A stretch of DNA of 45,782 nt from a virus: positions 1 through 45,782 of the IMG/VR virus record IMGVR_UViG_3300017786_000018; one strand, written 5' to 3'. Positions 27,115-37,000 of the stretch are shown one piece after another. The notes under the pieces are model-generated. The model made no database searches and had not been told where the DNA came from. It saw only the letters and a program-made list of their open reading frames with translations. A program made the position numbers and the translations under genes. Position 1 is the first letter of the stretch, and each line of letters starts with the position of its first letter.

Positions 27115-28344
27115 ATGGCTAAACAAACACTCGGTCTTGGAACCACTGCCAACGATAACACAGGTGATACTCTGCGAATCGGTGGTGACAAGATCAATGA
27201 TAACTTCAATGAAGTATATGCTGCATTAGGAAATGGCACTAACTTAACGGTTAGTGTTACCAATCCTGCTGTAGGGCAAGTCTTAAGGTATAACGGAACG
27301 ACGTTTTTACCTTCTGACTTTACAAACCTTACTGCCAACTTAGATGTTAATGGTAGCAATATCGTTTCTTCTTCCAACGGAAATATCGCCATTACTCCTA
27401 ATGGAACTGGAAACGTTACTGTTAGTAACGGTAGTATTGTTAATACATTTAACGGTTCTACAGGTGTTGTAGATTTTCCTACAAAAGTTCAATATAAAAA
27501 TGAATATAGTGCTTTAGGTAATGCTCCTGCAGCAGCAAGTTATGCTGGGTATTTCTTCACAGTTGATGGTGATGATAACCCATATGTTAACATTAATATC
27601 ACCGCAGGTGGTGCTGGTGATGTACAAGCAAAATTAATTACTCAGTATTCCAGTATTGATCTTCTCGTAGATGTAGATACTACAACTGCAGCACCAACTA
27701 CCGATCAAGTTCTTGCTTGGAACGGCACTAATTGGATTCCTGCAGATCAGACAGGTGGAGGCGGTGGTGGAGCAGATCAAAATCTGTTTGCTACATTCTC
27801 TGGTGATACTGGTAGTACTACAGCAAATACTACTACTGATAGTCTCACAGTTACTGGTGGTACAAACATTGCAACTGCTGTAGTTGGTGACGTTCTAACA
27901 ATTAATTTTGATGGAACTATTCCTACAACTTTAGCTGCTCTGACAGATACCAATGTAACTGGTATCACTCAAGGTGATTCGTTGTTCTACAACGGAACTC
28001 AGTGGGCAGTTGTTAAGAGTCCTATTACTTGGTGGGAACTCAACTCTAATGGATCAAACCATTACACATTTAGTGGTCCTGGTTTCCCAACAACACAAGA
28101 TGATCCCACAATCTATGTTCATAGAGGGTTCACTTACGCATTTGATAACTCTGTTAATGGTGGAGCACACCCATTCAGAATTCAATCAACTCAAGGTTTA
28201 AGTGGAAGCGCATACACCACGGGTCAAACTGGTAGTGGAACTAGCGTTCTTTACTGGAATGTTCCTATGGATGCTCCTAACACACTTTATTATCAATGCA
28301 CTATTCATTCTTTAATGAATGGTACTATTAACGTTGTAAATTGA
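27115..28344 (+). CDS. Fibre-like virion protein with C-terminal cupredoxin domain
   Basis: A 409-residue protein. The N-terminus, TTANDNTGDTLRIGGDKINDNFNEVYAAL, is a common start of phage fibre and tail-tip proteins. The middle is a Thr/Asn/Gly-rich beta stalk with a GGGGGG hinge near residue 220. The last 100 residues read as a cupredoxin: WWELNSNGSNHYTFSG, a 'YVHRGFTYAFD' strand, GGAHPFRI with H352, a WNVPMDAPNTLYY strand, then C395-T-I-H398-S-L-M401. The C-x2-H-x2-M spacing plus an upstream His is the type-1 copper ligand set of amicyanin. There is no signal peptide, so this is not a photosynthetic plastocyanin. A redox or metal-stabilised tip or a retired binding fold are both possible. 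A consensus late promoter lies just upstream. Confidence 0.75.
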   Translation: MAKQTLGLGTTANDNTGDTLRIGGDKINDNFNEVYAALGNGTNLTVSVTNPAVGQVLRYNGTTFLPSDFTNLTANLDVNGSNIVSSSNGNIAITPNGTGNVTVSNGSIVNTFNGSTGVVDFPTKVQYKNEYSALGNAPAAASYAGYFFTVDGDDNPYVNINITAGGAGDVQAKLITQYSSIDLLVDVDTTTAAPTTDQVLAWNGTNWIPADQTGGGGGGADQNLFATFSGDTGSTTANTTTDSLTVTGGTNIATAVVGDVLTINFDGTIPTTLAALTDTNVTGITQGDSLFYNGTQWAVVKSPITWWELNSNGSNHYTFSGPGFPTTQDDPTIYVHRGFTYAFDNSVNGGAHPFRIQSTQGLSGSAYTTGQTGSGTSVLYWNVPMDAPNTLYYQCTIHSLMNGTINVVN

Positions 28345-28347
28345 TAA

Positions 28348-31300
28348 ATGGCAAGAACTGTTCCTGGATCTGGTGCCGTCATCGAACCAATCTTTGACGA
28401 GATTTTCGGTGTTCGCGCAGTAAGAGTAAAAAGTGGTGGTAGTGGGTATAGTCCTTCGGATCCGCCAAGACTAACTATTGATGGGTGTGGCACACCCGAT
28501 CAAGAAGCATTGTTATATCCAATCATCGATGATGATTCGGGTAGGATTATTCACGTCCGTGTTCTTGAAAGAGGTCGTGGGTATGATCCTCTAAGACTTC
28601 AAATTATTCCAGAACAGGAAACACCGAACGTTATAACTTCGTTCGATATTAATAAAATCTGGCAAACACATCCTAACTCTCCAACTAGTGGTGTGTTTAG
28701 TGGTGTTACTGATAGATTGACAATTCAATCTGATAATCATCCTAAACCAACCTGGACTGAAGCAGAAGCAGCACCTGGAGGTGGTTCGCTTGTAGATAGA
28801 TCGTTTGATCAAACATTTGTATATCGTGGTGGTAAGGATGTTCCTAATCCTGGAGAGCGAGAAGAGCAGAAAGATAAAGTAATTGGTATTTTAGCGAACG
28901 GTGGTTTACTTCATACTCCAGAATGGGGTACTGATGGTGGAACACCTGCTGGGTTCTCTATTGATACGGTAAAATATGATTATGTTAAGAGCACTGATGT
29001 ATATGATTCAATAACTGAGAATAATGTTCGTTATTATCAAACCAATAAGGTAATTAATGAATTTGATTTAGATAACGGTGTATTTGATTGGGGTAATTTT
29101 GAACAATATACTTGGAATGTAAAAGTTGAGTATGGAAACATCATGCTCACAGTCTCCAATGTTGATGAAACATTAGGCGCTGTTGAAGTTGGTCGTATTG
29201 TTGATGAAGTTGGTGGTATTGCTAAAGGAGAAATTGCAAAAGTCTCTAGAGATAATTTAAACAATATCACTAGAATTTATCTCAGAAGTGTATCTACTGG
29301 AGCAACTTTTTCTAATGGTGATGTTTGTTTAGGATCTAATGGATTTTCATTCACTGTCTCAGATGACCCTAGATCTTTAAATGTATATTATATTGATTTT
29401 GGGCAATACGCTGAAAAATTTGGACCATTTACACCTGGTGTATATTATCTGGCACCTCAAAATATACAAGTTAAAAGAAATTATTTAATTGTTTGGAATC
29501 AGACGGACTCGTCTAATCAGCAGGGTGCAGGACATCCATTACGTTTGAGTACCACAGCAGATGGTACATTGGATGGTGGAACTTTATATTATAAGAGCAC
29601 GGGTCTTTTACAGGGACCTGCAGCAGATTATGAAAATCAATATCAAATGATATTCATGATGAATGCTGATGAATCATCTCAGATTTATTATCATTGTGCT
29701 TATCACAGATATATGTCTGGATATGAGGGTGATGAAGGATATATAAGTCTCGATCCTGTAGTTGAAGACGTTGCACCTACAAATAACTATTACAGTAGTG
29801 ATTTTTATCAATCAGATATTAATGATCTTAATACTATTGATAGATCCCGACATGTAGATGGACACTCAAAAGTTTTGGGTATGTCCTTCGATGGATATCC
29901 CATTTATGGTCCTTATGGATATAATGTTAGTGGTGCTGTTGCAAGAGAAGTTTCTTCTTACAGATTGAGAACTACTACTGAACTTCCTGGTGCTAGAGTA
30001 ACTATTGGTGTTAGTACAGCAGGAACAGTTACTTATGCCTTAACAGTAGCAAATAATCAATATCAATTTGATGGATCTCGTCCTGCCTTCCTAAATCTAG
30101 AAAGAGGTAAGACGTATATCTTCAATCTGGATAATGCCACAAATGATGCTGATACATTCTTGTTAACAACAACGGATGATTCTTGGCATGCTACAGGAAA
30201 TTCCGCCAATATTGGTGATACAAGTTATGTTTATAATGACGGTGTAACATATTACATTGATGGTGGGATAGTAAGTTATACTACATATCTTTCACAGTTT
30301 GCACTTGCAACTACAAGAGAATTGAGAATTACTGTTCGTGCAGATGCACCTAGAGCATTGTATTCATTCTCATATGCAAATTCTGGTAGAGGAATTAGAA
30401 GTGTTCAAGATGCATATATTCTTGGTGATTTAACTGAGGATTATATCTACGATTCTTCTGTAGGAACTTTGGATGAATTTAACGGTAAGTTTACTCCAAC
30501 TCCTGAGTATCCGAACGGAACATATGCTTACTTCATGACTGAAGATAGTGGTGGTAATCCTGTCTATCCATATGCTATTGGTCCTAAGTTTTATAGTGTT
30601 CCTCTCTTTGAGGGAGATTCTGTACCTACATTAGTAGATCAATTCCCTTCAGGTGCTCAGGGTGAAGTTGTTCTGAATCCTGATGTTCCTGGTCAGGTTG
30701 CATATATCAAGATGACCAAAAAGGGTGATGGATTCTTTGGTTCTGCAAAGGCAAGAATTCTTGGTGGTGAAGGATCTGGAGCAACAGGTAGTCCTATTGT
30801 TCAGACAATTACTGGTCTATCACTATTAAATTCAGGAAGGCAGTATGCAACTCCACCTACTCTTATCTTTGAAGGTGGTGGAACTGGGCAAGGTGCTCAA
30901 GGTGCAGCAGAAGTAGATACTACAGGTGAAGTTTCCAGTGTTAATATCGTAAATCCTGGTGAATTCTATCAAGAACCTCCTTTTGTTCTATTCACTGGTG
31001 GTGGCGGTATTGGTGCTAAAGGTGAAGCAATAATTAGTCAGGGTGCTATTACAGGAGTCAATGTTACCGAACCTGGTAAAGGATATACATCACAACCAAA
31101 TATCATCTTCACTAAATTAGTGAATCTGAAGAGGAAGACTCGTTCTCGTCAAGCATTCAATTCTTCAAATATCTATTTGACTGGATTGACAAAGAATGTT
31201 ACTGCATCAGATGATACAATTTATGTTGATTCTACAGATGCATATCCTGGATCGGGATCATTTATTCTTAATGCTGAAACAGTTTCATACACTTCTAAAG

Positions 31301-32490
31301 CAGCAGGTAAATTTACTGGTCTGACTAGAGGTATCAACTTTAATTACGATCAAAGAGTAATTCTTGATGCTGGACAAGAGTATAATTTCAGTGTTGGTGA
31401 TAGAGTTATTAGAAAAGTTGAGAGTGAGAATAATAAAGTTGCAAAGGTTTATGATTTCAACCCAACAACCAGAGAACTCTTGGTCGTATTTGAGGTTGAT
31501 GAACTAGCATTTATCGATGGTGGTCTTCCTTCTACCGAAGATGCTATTGTACAATTTGATGCTGGTGTAGCATCTAGTGCTCCTTCTGGATTCCAACCCC
31601 ACGTTGTTCTGACTTCTGTGGGTGATAGTATTTCACTTCTTACAGAACCTGTTTCTGTTTTACAGGATAGAAGATTTGAAGATGATGATGAGAATAATGG
31701 AGCGGGTGATGGTATCGCAGATTTGGTAAATACTGGAACTGATTATATTAACCAAATTAGTTTGGATGGTGGCATCTATAGTTCTCTTTATGGTATTGAA
31801 GAGACACAAGGTGGTACGAACACAACATTATTCCAAGTTGGTGATCAAGTTAAAGACGCAAGCATTCCATTCAAATATGCTGGAATTGCTACAGCAGGCG
31901 GTCTGAGTGAAGGTGTTGAGCATACTGCTGTTCTAAATATCTACTTAGATGGTAATTTTGGCAATGGTCAAAATTACAGTGTGAATGAAGTTGTTACTGG
32001 TGATGTTTCTGGTGTTCAAGCTACGGTGGTATCTTGGGATACTACAAATGCCGTGCTTCAAGTACAAAGCATCGTTCCATTTAACACAGGTAATATTAAT
32101 ATCGGTATTGCAGGATATTTGTACGAATTCTCTCAAAATGGTACGATCGTAGATTTCTACGTTCAAAATGCTGGTACAAACTATACAGGAACACCAACAG
32201 TCGCTGTAGAAAATGTCGGAGACATTCAAGCAACAGGAACTGTTAACATGACAACTGCGGGTGACCAGGTTGCATCAATCACCATTTCAAATGGTGGTTA
32301 TGGTATCCAACAAACTGTTGATGGTACTTACAACCTACACCCAACCGTTACCTTTACCAATGCAGGCGGTGATAGCACTGGTGCAAACGCTGCAGCATAT
32401 GCAATTCTTGGTGGGGAGAAACTGAATGGTAACGGGGGAGCATCCTATAGAATCAAACGAATTGAATATGCGACAATTGTTCGTTCGTAA
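28348..32490 (+). CDS. Virion protein with cupredoxin, split YHYH and GxGY modules
   Basis: A 1380-residue beta-rich protein. In order: GxGY units at 25-90 (SGGSGYSP, ERGRGYDP); a cupredoxin-like domain at about 345-475 with H396 in GAGHPLRL and C450-A-Y-H453-R-Y-M456, again C-x2-H-x2-M; a YHYH domain beginning at H506 (HSKVLGMSFDGYPIYGPYG) and resuming near 700 (NGKFTPTPEYPNGTYAYFMT); between these halves an inserted cupredoxin-like fold (VNLERGKTY-type strand, DSWHATG, TVRADAPRALYSFSY) without copper ligands; more GxGY units at 815-930; a VDST...RG module at 947-995; and further GxGY units to the end (GGASYRIKRIEYATIVRS). It lies between the cupredoxin fibre gene and gp8 and is almost certainly a virion component; its precise place is unknown. 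Confidence 0.75.
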   Translation: MARTVPGSGAVIEPIFDEIFGVRAVRVKSGGSGYSPSDPPRLTIDGCGTPDQEALLYPIIDDDSGRIIHVRVLERGRGYDPLRLQIIPEQETPNVITSFDINKIWQTHPNSPTSGVFSGVTDRLTIQSDNHPKPTWTEAEAAPGGGSLVDRSFDQTFVYRGGKDVPNPGEREEQKDKVIGILANGGLLHTPEWGTDGGTPAGFSIDTVKYDYVKSTDVYDSITENNVRYYQTNKVINEFDLDNGVFDWGNFEQYTWNVKVEYGNIMLTVSNVDETLGAVEVGRIVDEVGGIAKGEIAKVSRDNLNNITRIYLRSVSTGATFSNGDVCLGSNGFSFTVSDDPRSLNVYYIDFGQYAEKFGPFTPGVYYLAPQNIQVKRNYLIVWNQTDSSNQQGAGHPLRLSTTADGTLDGGTLYYKSTGLLQGPAADYENQYQMIFMMNADESSQIYYHCAYHRYMSGYEGDEGYISLDPVVEDVAPTNNYYSSDFYQSDINDLNTIDRSRHVDGHSKVLGMSFDGYPIYGPYGYNVSGAVAREVSSYRLRTTTELPGARVTIGVSTAGTVTYALTVANNQYQFDGSRPAFLNLERGKTYIFNLDNATNDADTFLLTTTDDSWHATGNSANIGDTSYVYNDGVTYYIDGGIVSYTTYLSQFALATTRELRITVRADAPRALYSFSYANSGRGIRSVQDAYILGDLTEDYIYDSSVGTLDEFNGKFTPTPEYPNGTYAYFMTEDSGGNPVYPYAIGPKFYSVPLFEGDSVPTLVDQFPSGAQGEVVLNPDVPGQVAYIKMTKKGDGFFGSAKARILGGEGSGATGSPIVQTITGLSLLNSGRQYATPPTLIFEGGGTGQGAQGAAEVDTTGEVSSVNIVNPGEFYQEPPFVLFTGGGGIGAKGEAIISQGAITGVNVTEPGKGYTSQPNIIFTKLVNLKRKTRSRQAFNSSNIYLTGLTKNVTASDDTIYVDSTDAYPGSGSFILNAETVSYTSKAAGKFTGLTRGINFNYDQRVILDAGQEYNFSVGDRVIRKVESENNKVAKVYDFNPTTRELLVVFEVDELAFIDGGLPSTEDAIVQFDAGVASSAPSGFQPHVVLTSVGDSISLLTEPVSVLQDRRFEDDDENNGAGDGIADLVNTGTDYINQISLDGGIYSSLYGIEETQGGTNTTLFQVGDQVKDASIPFKYAGIATAGGLSEGVEHTAVLNIYLDGNFGNGQNYSVNEVVTGDVSGVQATVVSWDTTNAVLQVQSIVPFNTGNINIGIAGYLYEFSQNGTIVDFYVQNAGTNYTGTPTVAVENVGDIQATGTVNMTTAGDQVASITISNGGYGIQQTVDGTYNLHPTVTFTNAGGDSTGANAAAYAILGGEKLNGNGGASYRIKRIEYATIVRS

Positions 32491-32494
32491 CCCA

Positions 32495-32502
32495 CATAAA
32501 TA
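32495..32502 (+). promoter_or_regulatory. T4-type late promoter core CATAAATA
   Basis: A 7/8 match to TATAAATA in the 40-base gap before gp8. The predicted start near 32508 would fall inside the AGGAGG at 32506-32511. Confidence 0.6.
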
Positions 32503-32505
32503 AAC

Positions 32506-32511
32506 AGGAGG
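32506..32511 (+). promoter_or_regulatory. Strong Shine-Dalgarno AGGAGG at unusual distance
   Basis: A full AGGAGG lies 19 bases before the gp8 ATG, against the usual 5-9. No in-frame ATG, GTG or TTG exists between it and 32531, and the frame is closed by TAA at 32501-32503, so it cannot serve a longer gp8. Confidence 0.5.
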
Positions 32512-32530
32512 ACAACAGTACCTACACGAA

Positions 32531-34063
32531 ATGGCAGCACTACTTACTGATCAATTTAGAATTTTTTCAGCGAAAAAGTTCATCAAAGCACTGGAAGGTC
32601 CTGACGCAACTCAGAGTGATTCTGCGGCAGGTGCTAATCGTGATCGATTATATCTTTTCATTGGAAGACCCCAGTCTTGGGATAATGAAAACTCGCCTCC
32701 TCAGGCAGTTGATTCATTCGGAGAATTCTCCGATTCCTATGATGACATGATCTCATTGAAGAGGGTTCTTGCTGCGGATACCGTTCAGGTTGTTCGTCGT
32801 ATTGACTGGGTTTCTCCAGAAGAAACCACTGGTGGATTGGGTTTCACTTATGACATGTATCGTCATGATTATTCCCCATCAAAAACTGCTGCCTCTGGTG
32901 CTACCAAATTATATGACTCCGATTTCTATGTTGTAAATTCACAATATCAAGTATATAAGTGCATTTATAACGGAACTTCACCGTCTGATCCTAATGGAAA
33001 ACCCTCTACTGTAGAACCTACAGGAACTTCCACATCTATCATTACTACTGGTGATGGATATCGTTGGAAGTATATGTACACTATCCCAGTTGCTTCGGTT
33101 CTTAAGTTTTTCTCCAACGATTACATGCCCGTCTTTACCAATGACGCGGTAAAAACAAATGCAGTTGCTGGTGAGATTGACACTGTTGTAATTAATTCAG
33201 CAGGTTCTGGATATAATAACGGTACATATGATAACGTTGCTATCAATGGTGATGGTACTGGTGGTCGTGTTTCTATCGTTGTAGATGGTGGTAAGATTAT
33301 CTCTGCTACTGTTACATCTGGTGGTACTGGTTATACCTTCGGTAAAATTAGTGTAGATAGTATTACTGGTATTGGTACTGGTTCTGGTGGTCAAGTTGAT
33401 GTCATCATTCCACCTCCAGGTGGTCATGGTGCAGACGCTGTTACTGAGATTGGCGCTTTTCGTGTCATGATCAACGCTAAACTCTCCTATGATGAGGGTG
33501 CGGGTGACTTCCCAATTGATAATGACTATCGTCGTATTGGTCTTATTACCAATCCATTAAAGTTTGGCACATCAGAATTGATTTCTGACTTGACAGTTTC
33601 TGCTACTAAGGCAGTTATTTTCTCGCCAACTTTCCAAGGTAATTATGTTCCTGATGAAATTATCACTCAAACTAGAGTTGTTGGTGGTACGAACGTTACT
33701 GCTCGTGCGAGAGTTATCTCGTGGAACCCCACCACAAAAGTCTTAAAGTATTATCAAAATGCTACTGACGGTATCTTCCCTGAAGTTACTGGTACTCAGA
33801 ATGAATTTGATGGTTCCAATGTTATTAATGGTGCAACATCTGGTGCTGCTGGTCAGCCTGATGTTAACTTTCCAGCAGTTCCTAATTCTTCTTCTAGGAC
33901 TATTAATAATACCGAGTATGACTTGGGTATGAGATTCAATAACGGTTATGCAAAACCCGAAGTTGCGTCAAACAGCGGTGACGTTGTTTATATAGATAAT
34001 AGAAGATCAATTAGTCGTGCAAACGACCAGGTAGAAGATATTAAAATCGTCATCGAATTCTAA
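32531..34063 (+). CDS. gp8: Baseplate wedge protein gp8 with inserted GxGY module
   Basis: A 510-residue protein matching cyanophage gp8. The start AALLTDQFRIFSAKKFIKALEGPD, the LYLFIGRPQSWDNENSPP segment, GYRWKYMYTI, and the C-terminus FNNGYAKPEVASNSGDVVYIDNRR with EDIKIVIEF are diagnostic. gp8 forms dimers in the baseplate wedge and binds gp7. T4 gp8 is 334 residues. Part of the excess is an inserted pair of GxGY repeats at about 216-306 (NSAGSGYNNG, SGGTGYTFG, ending VDVIIPPPGGHGAD), homologous to a stretch of the giant gene. The stop overlaps the next ATG by one base (TAATG). Start is the only possible one in frame. Confidence 0.92.
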   Translation: MAALLTDQFRIFSAKKFIKALEGPDATQSDSAAGANRDRLYLFIGRPQSWDNENSPPQAVDSFGEFSDSYDDMISLKRVLAADTVQVVRRIDWVSPEETTGGLGFTYDMYRHDYSPSKTAASGATKLYDSDFYVVNSQYQVYKCIYNGTSPSDPNGKPSTVEPTGTSTSIITTGDGYRWKYMYTIPVASVLKFFSNDYMPVFTNDAVKTNAVAGEIDTVVINSAGSGYNNGTYDNVAINGDGTGGRVSIVVDGGKIISATVTSGGTGYTFGKISVDSITGIGTGSGGQVDVIIPPPGGHGADAVTEIGAFRVMINAKLSYDEGAGDFPIDNDYRRIGLITNPLKFGTSELISDLTVSATKAVIFSPTFQGNYVPDEIITQTRVVGGTNVTARARVISWNPTTKVLKYYQNATDGIFPEVTGTQNEFDGSNVINGATSGAAGQPDVNFPAVPNSSSRTINNTEYDLGMRFNNGYAKPEVASNSGDVVYIDNRRSISRANDQVEDIKIVIEF

Positions 34064-37000
34064 TGGCACAAAATACCAATTTAAACGTCACACCTTATTA
34101 TGACGACTTCGATAAGGACAAAAACTTTTATCGAGTGTTGTTTAGACCTGGATTCCCCATTCAGGCAAGAGAACTTACTACGATGCAGAGTATTCTGCAG
34201 AATCAGGTAGAGTCTGTTGGAACGCATCTGTTCAAAGATGGTGCGATGGTTATTCCTGGTCAGGTGGGTTATGACCTGAATGTGCAAGCAATTTTACTAC
34301 AAGAGTCTTTCCTTGGTAGTGATGTCGAAACGTACAGAGCTCAATTAGAAGGATCTATTATTGAGGGTCTGACAACTGGCGTCAAGGCGAAAGTTCTTTA
34401 TAGTATCTCTGCTTCAACTTCAGAGCGTGGTTATATTACATTATATGTTAAGTATATTGACTCAGGTGACACCACTTCAGAGTCAGCATTAAATACATTC
34501 CAAATCAACGAACAGTTGATTGCAGATAAAGAAATTACATTTGGATCGACTCTTATTGAGATCGGTACTCCCTTTGCTCAGTTGCTTCCTGTTAATGCAA
34601 CTGCAGTTGGTTCTACTGCATACATCAGTGATGGTGTCTATTATATTAGAGGACACTTTGTAAATGTTCCTTCAAACTATCTGATTCTTAATCAGTACAG
34701 CAGTAATCCTTCTTACAGAGTTGGTTTAGAGGTTCTGGAGTCTATTGTTACTCCTGAAGATGATGAATCTCTGAATGATAATGCTGCAGGAACATCAAAC
34801 TATTCTGCTCCTGGTGGTCATAGATTTAAAATCAGTACTCAATTTGTTAAGAGACTGATTACTGATGAAGCGGATAAAGACTTCATCGAACTGCTTAGAA
34901 TTAATAACAGCAGAATTGAAAACTTTGTTGAAAGAACTGAGTATAGTGAACTTGAGAGATCTCTTGCTCGTAGAACTTTTGAAGAATCTGGTGACTATGT
35001 TATCGATACATTCGATATCAGTGCTCGTGAGCATTTGAATGATGGATTCAACGCAGGTGTATATGCTTCGGGAGAAACTTCTGCAGATGGCAATCTTGCT
35101 CAAGAAGGTAAACTTGCCCTAGAGGTTTCACCTGGTAAGGCATACGTTAGAGGGTATAGAACTGAATTTATTACACCTCAGTATGTTGACACCGACAAAC
35201 CTAGAGATTTTGAAAGCAGACAGAATGCTATCATCAACTTCAACCTAGGAAACTTTGTTAAAATTTATGATGTATATGGTTGGCCAGAAATTTCTGGTGA
35301 TGGTGTAACAGATGCATACCAGACCTTAAATCTATATGATGACTGGGCACCAAATGCAACCAGTGCTGTAAAGTCTGGCGCTAATAGAATTGGTAGATGT
35401 AGAACTGTTCAGTTACAGAAGTCTTCTACTGCTCTTGCTGCAACGTCACCGTTTGGAATCAATCCTACGGTTACTGGTGGTGTTTATGATCTTTGGATTT
35501 ATGATGTTCAGATGTTCACTGTCTTGAACATTGCAAATGCTGTAACGCCATACTTAGTAGGTACTAGAATTGTAGGTAAGACATCTGGTGCTGCTGGTTA
35601 TATTGCAGATACTGGTGTTAATAGTCACTATGTGTATATTGAGCAAGTAAATGGTGTGTTCTCCAATGGAGAAATCCTTGAAGTTAATGGTAGAGATGTT
35701 GGCACATTAGAAGCAGCATGGTCATATCAATTAAGTGACACTAGATCTTGTTTTGGTGAAGATGGTTCTTCCGCTATTAGATTTGGTGCAAACTGGATTC
35801 TTAACGACTCTAGACCTATTGAATCATCAGCTATCGAAGTTGATCAGGCATCAGATGATGAAATCACAGGTTTCCGTACTAGATTTGAGAAAGATCTCAG
35901 ACCTGGTGATGTTGTAACACCTACACTCTCTACTTTTGAGGGTGCTAATACACTGCGTATTAAGAGAGTTGATCCTACTGCTATTGGTACAACTGCTACA
36001 AATAAGAAAGGCACGGTTGCTAATAATGCAGTTGTCTTCGATTACACTAATCAGACTGCAGCATTAGATCAAACTTTGATGGTCGGTACTGTTACTGATG
36101 GGGAATATGGTGAGATGGTAAGGATGCGTCCTTTCATCTTCCAAAAAGATTATCAGAATGGCGAACTTTCGTTTGACCTTCCTGAAGATGTAATGAAGTC
36201 TCTGGACGATGAATCATTCTTCGTTTATAGAAACTTTGCATCTAAAACTGTAACTACTGGTTCTATTACATTCACTGTACCTGAAACTGAAGCATTTGGA
36301 GCATTATCTTCGGATAATTATATTCTGACTGTTATTGCTAATGGTGGTTCTGGTACATTCGCCAATGGTGAAAATATTGACATTGATGCACAGGTTGATG
36401 GCGGTGTTCTTACTGCGACCTTCGGTGCAAACAATCAATCATTTACAGTCGCTGGTCTTGGTAGTGTTGCAACTGTCACCTTAACGGCACTTGTCTCTAA
36501 GAATACTGTTTCTAAGAAACTCAAGACTGCTTCTAAGATGCAGGCACTTAAAGTTTATAAGACCTTTGATGATCTGATTGAACAACCAACAGGTTTAACA
36601 TACAGTGGTTTATATGGTACTAGAGTACAAGATGAGGAAATTTCATTCGGTCTGAACGATGTCTATACGGTTCATGCAATTTACGAATCTTACGACGACA
36701 ATGATGCATCTGCACCTTATGTCGTTCTTACTGAATCCACCTTCTTTTCCGCTGGCACATTACTAGTTGGTAGAACATCTGGTGCTAGAGGTAGAGTTAT
36801 TTCCTTCTCGAACGCAGATTTAAAACTGTATTATGTTGCACTGAATGAAATTCCCTTTATTCAAGGTGAAACTATTAGCGGTTTTAATAGTTCCGATGAG
36901 GCAATTACTGGCATTATTGATGACTCTGCAAACTCAGTCTTTATAGGTTCTAAAGTTATTACGGACCAATTCTCATTGAATGCTGGTCAGAGAACAAACT

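Noticed and set aside
28060-28344. A cyanophage plastocyanin (petE) auxiliary metabolic gene
   Set aside because: The copper-type domain is fused to a fibre-like protein, has no signal peptide and uses amicyanin (C-x2-H-x2-M) rather than plastocyanin (C-x2-H-x4-M) spacing.
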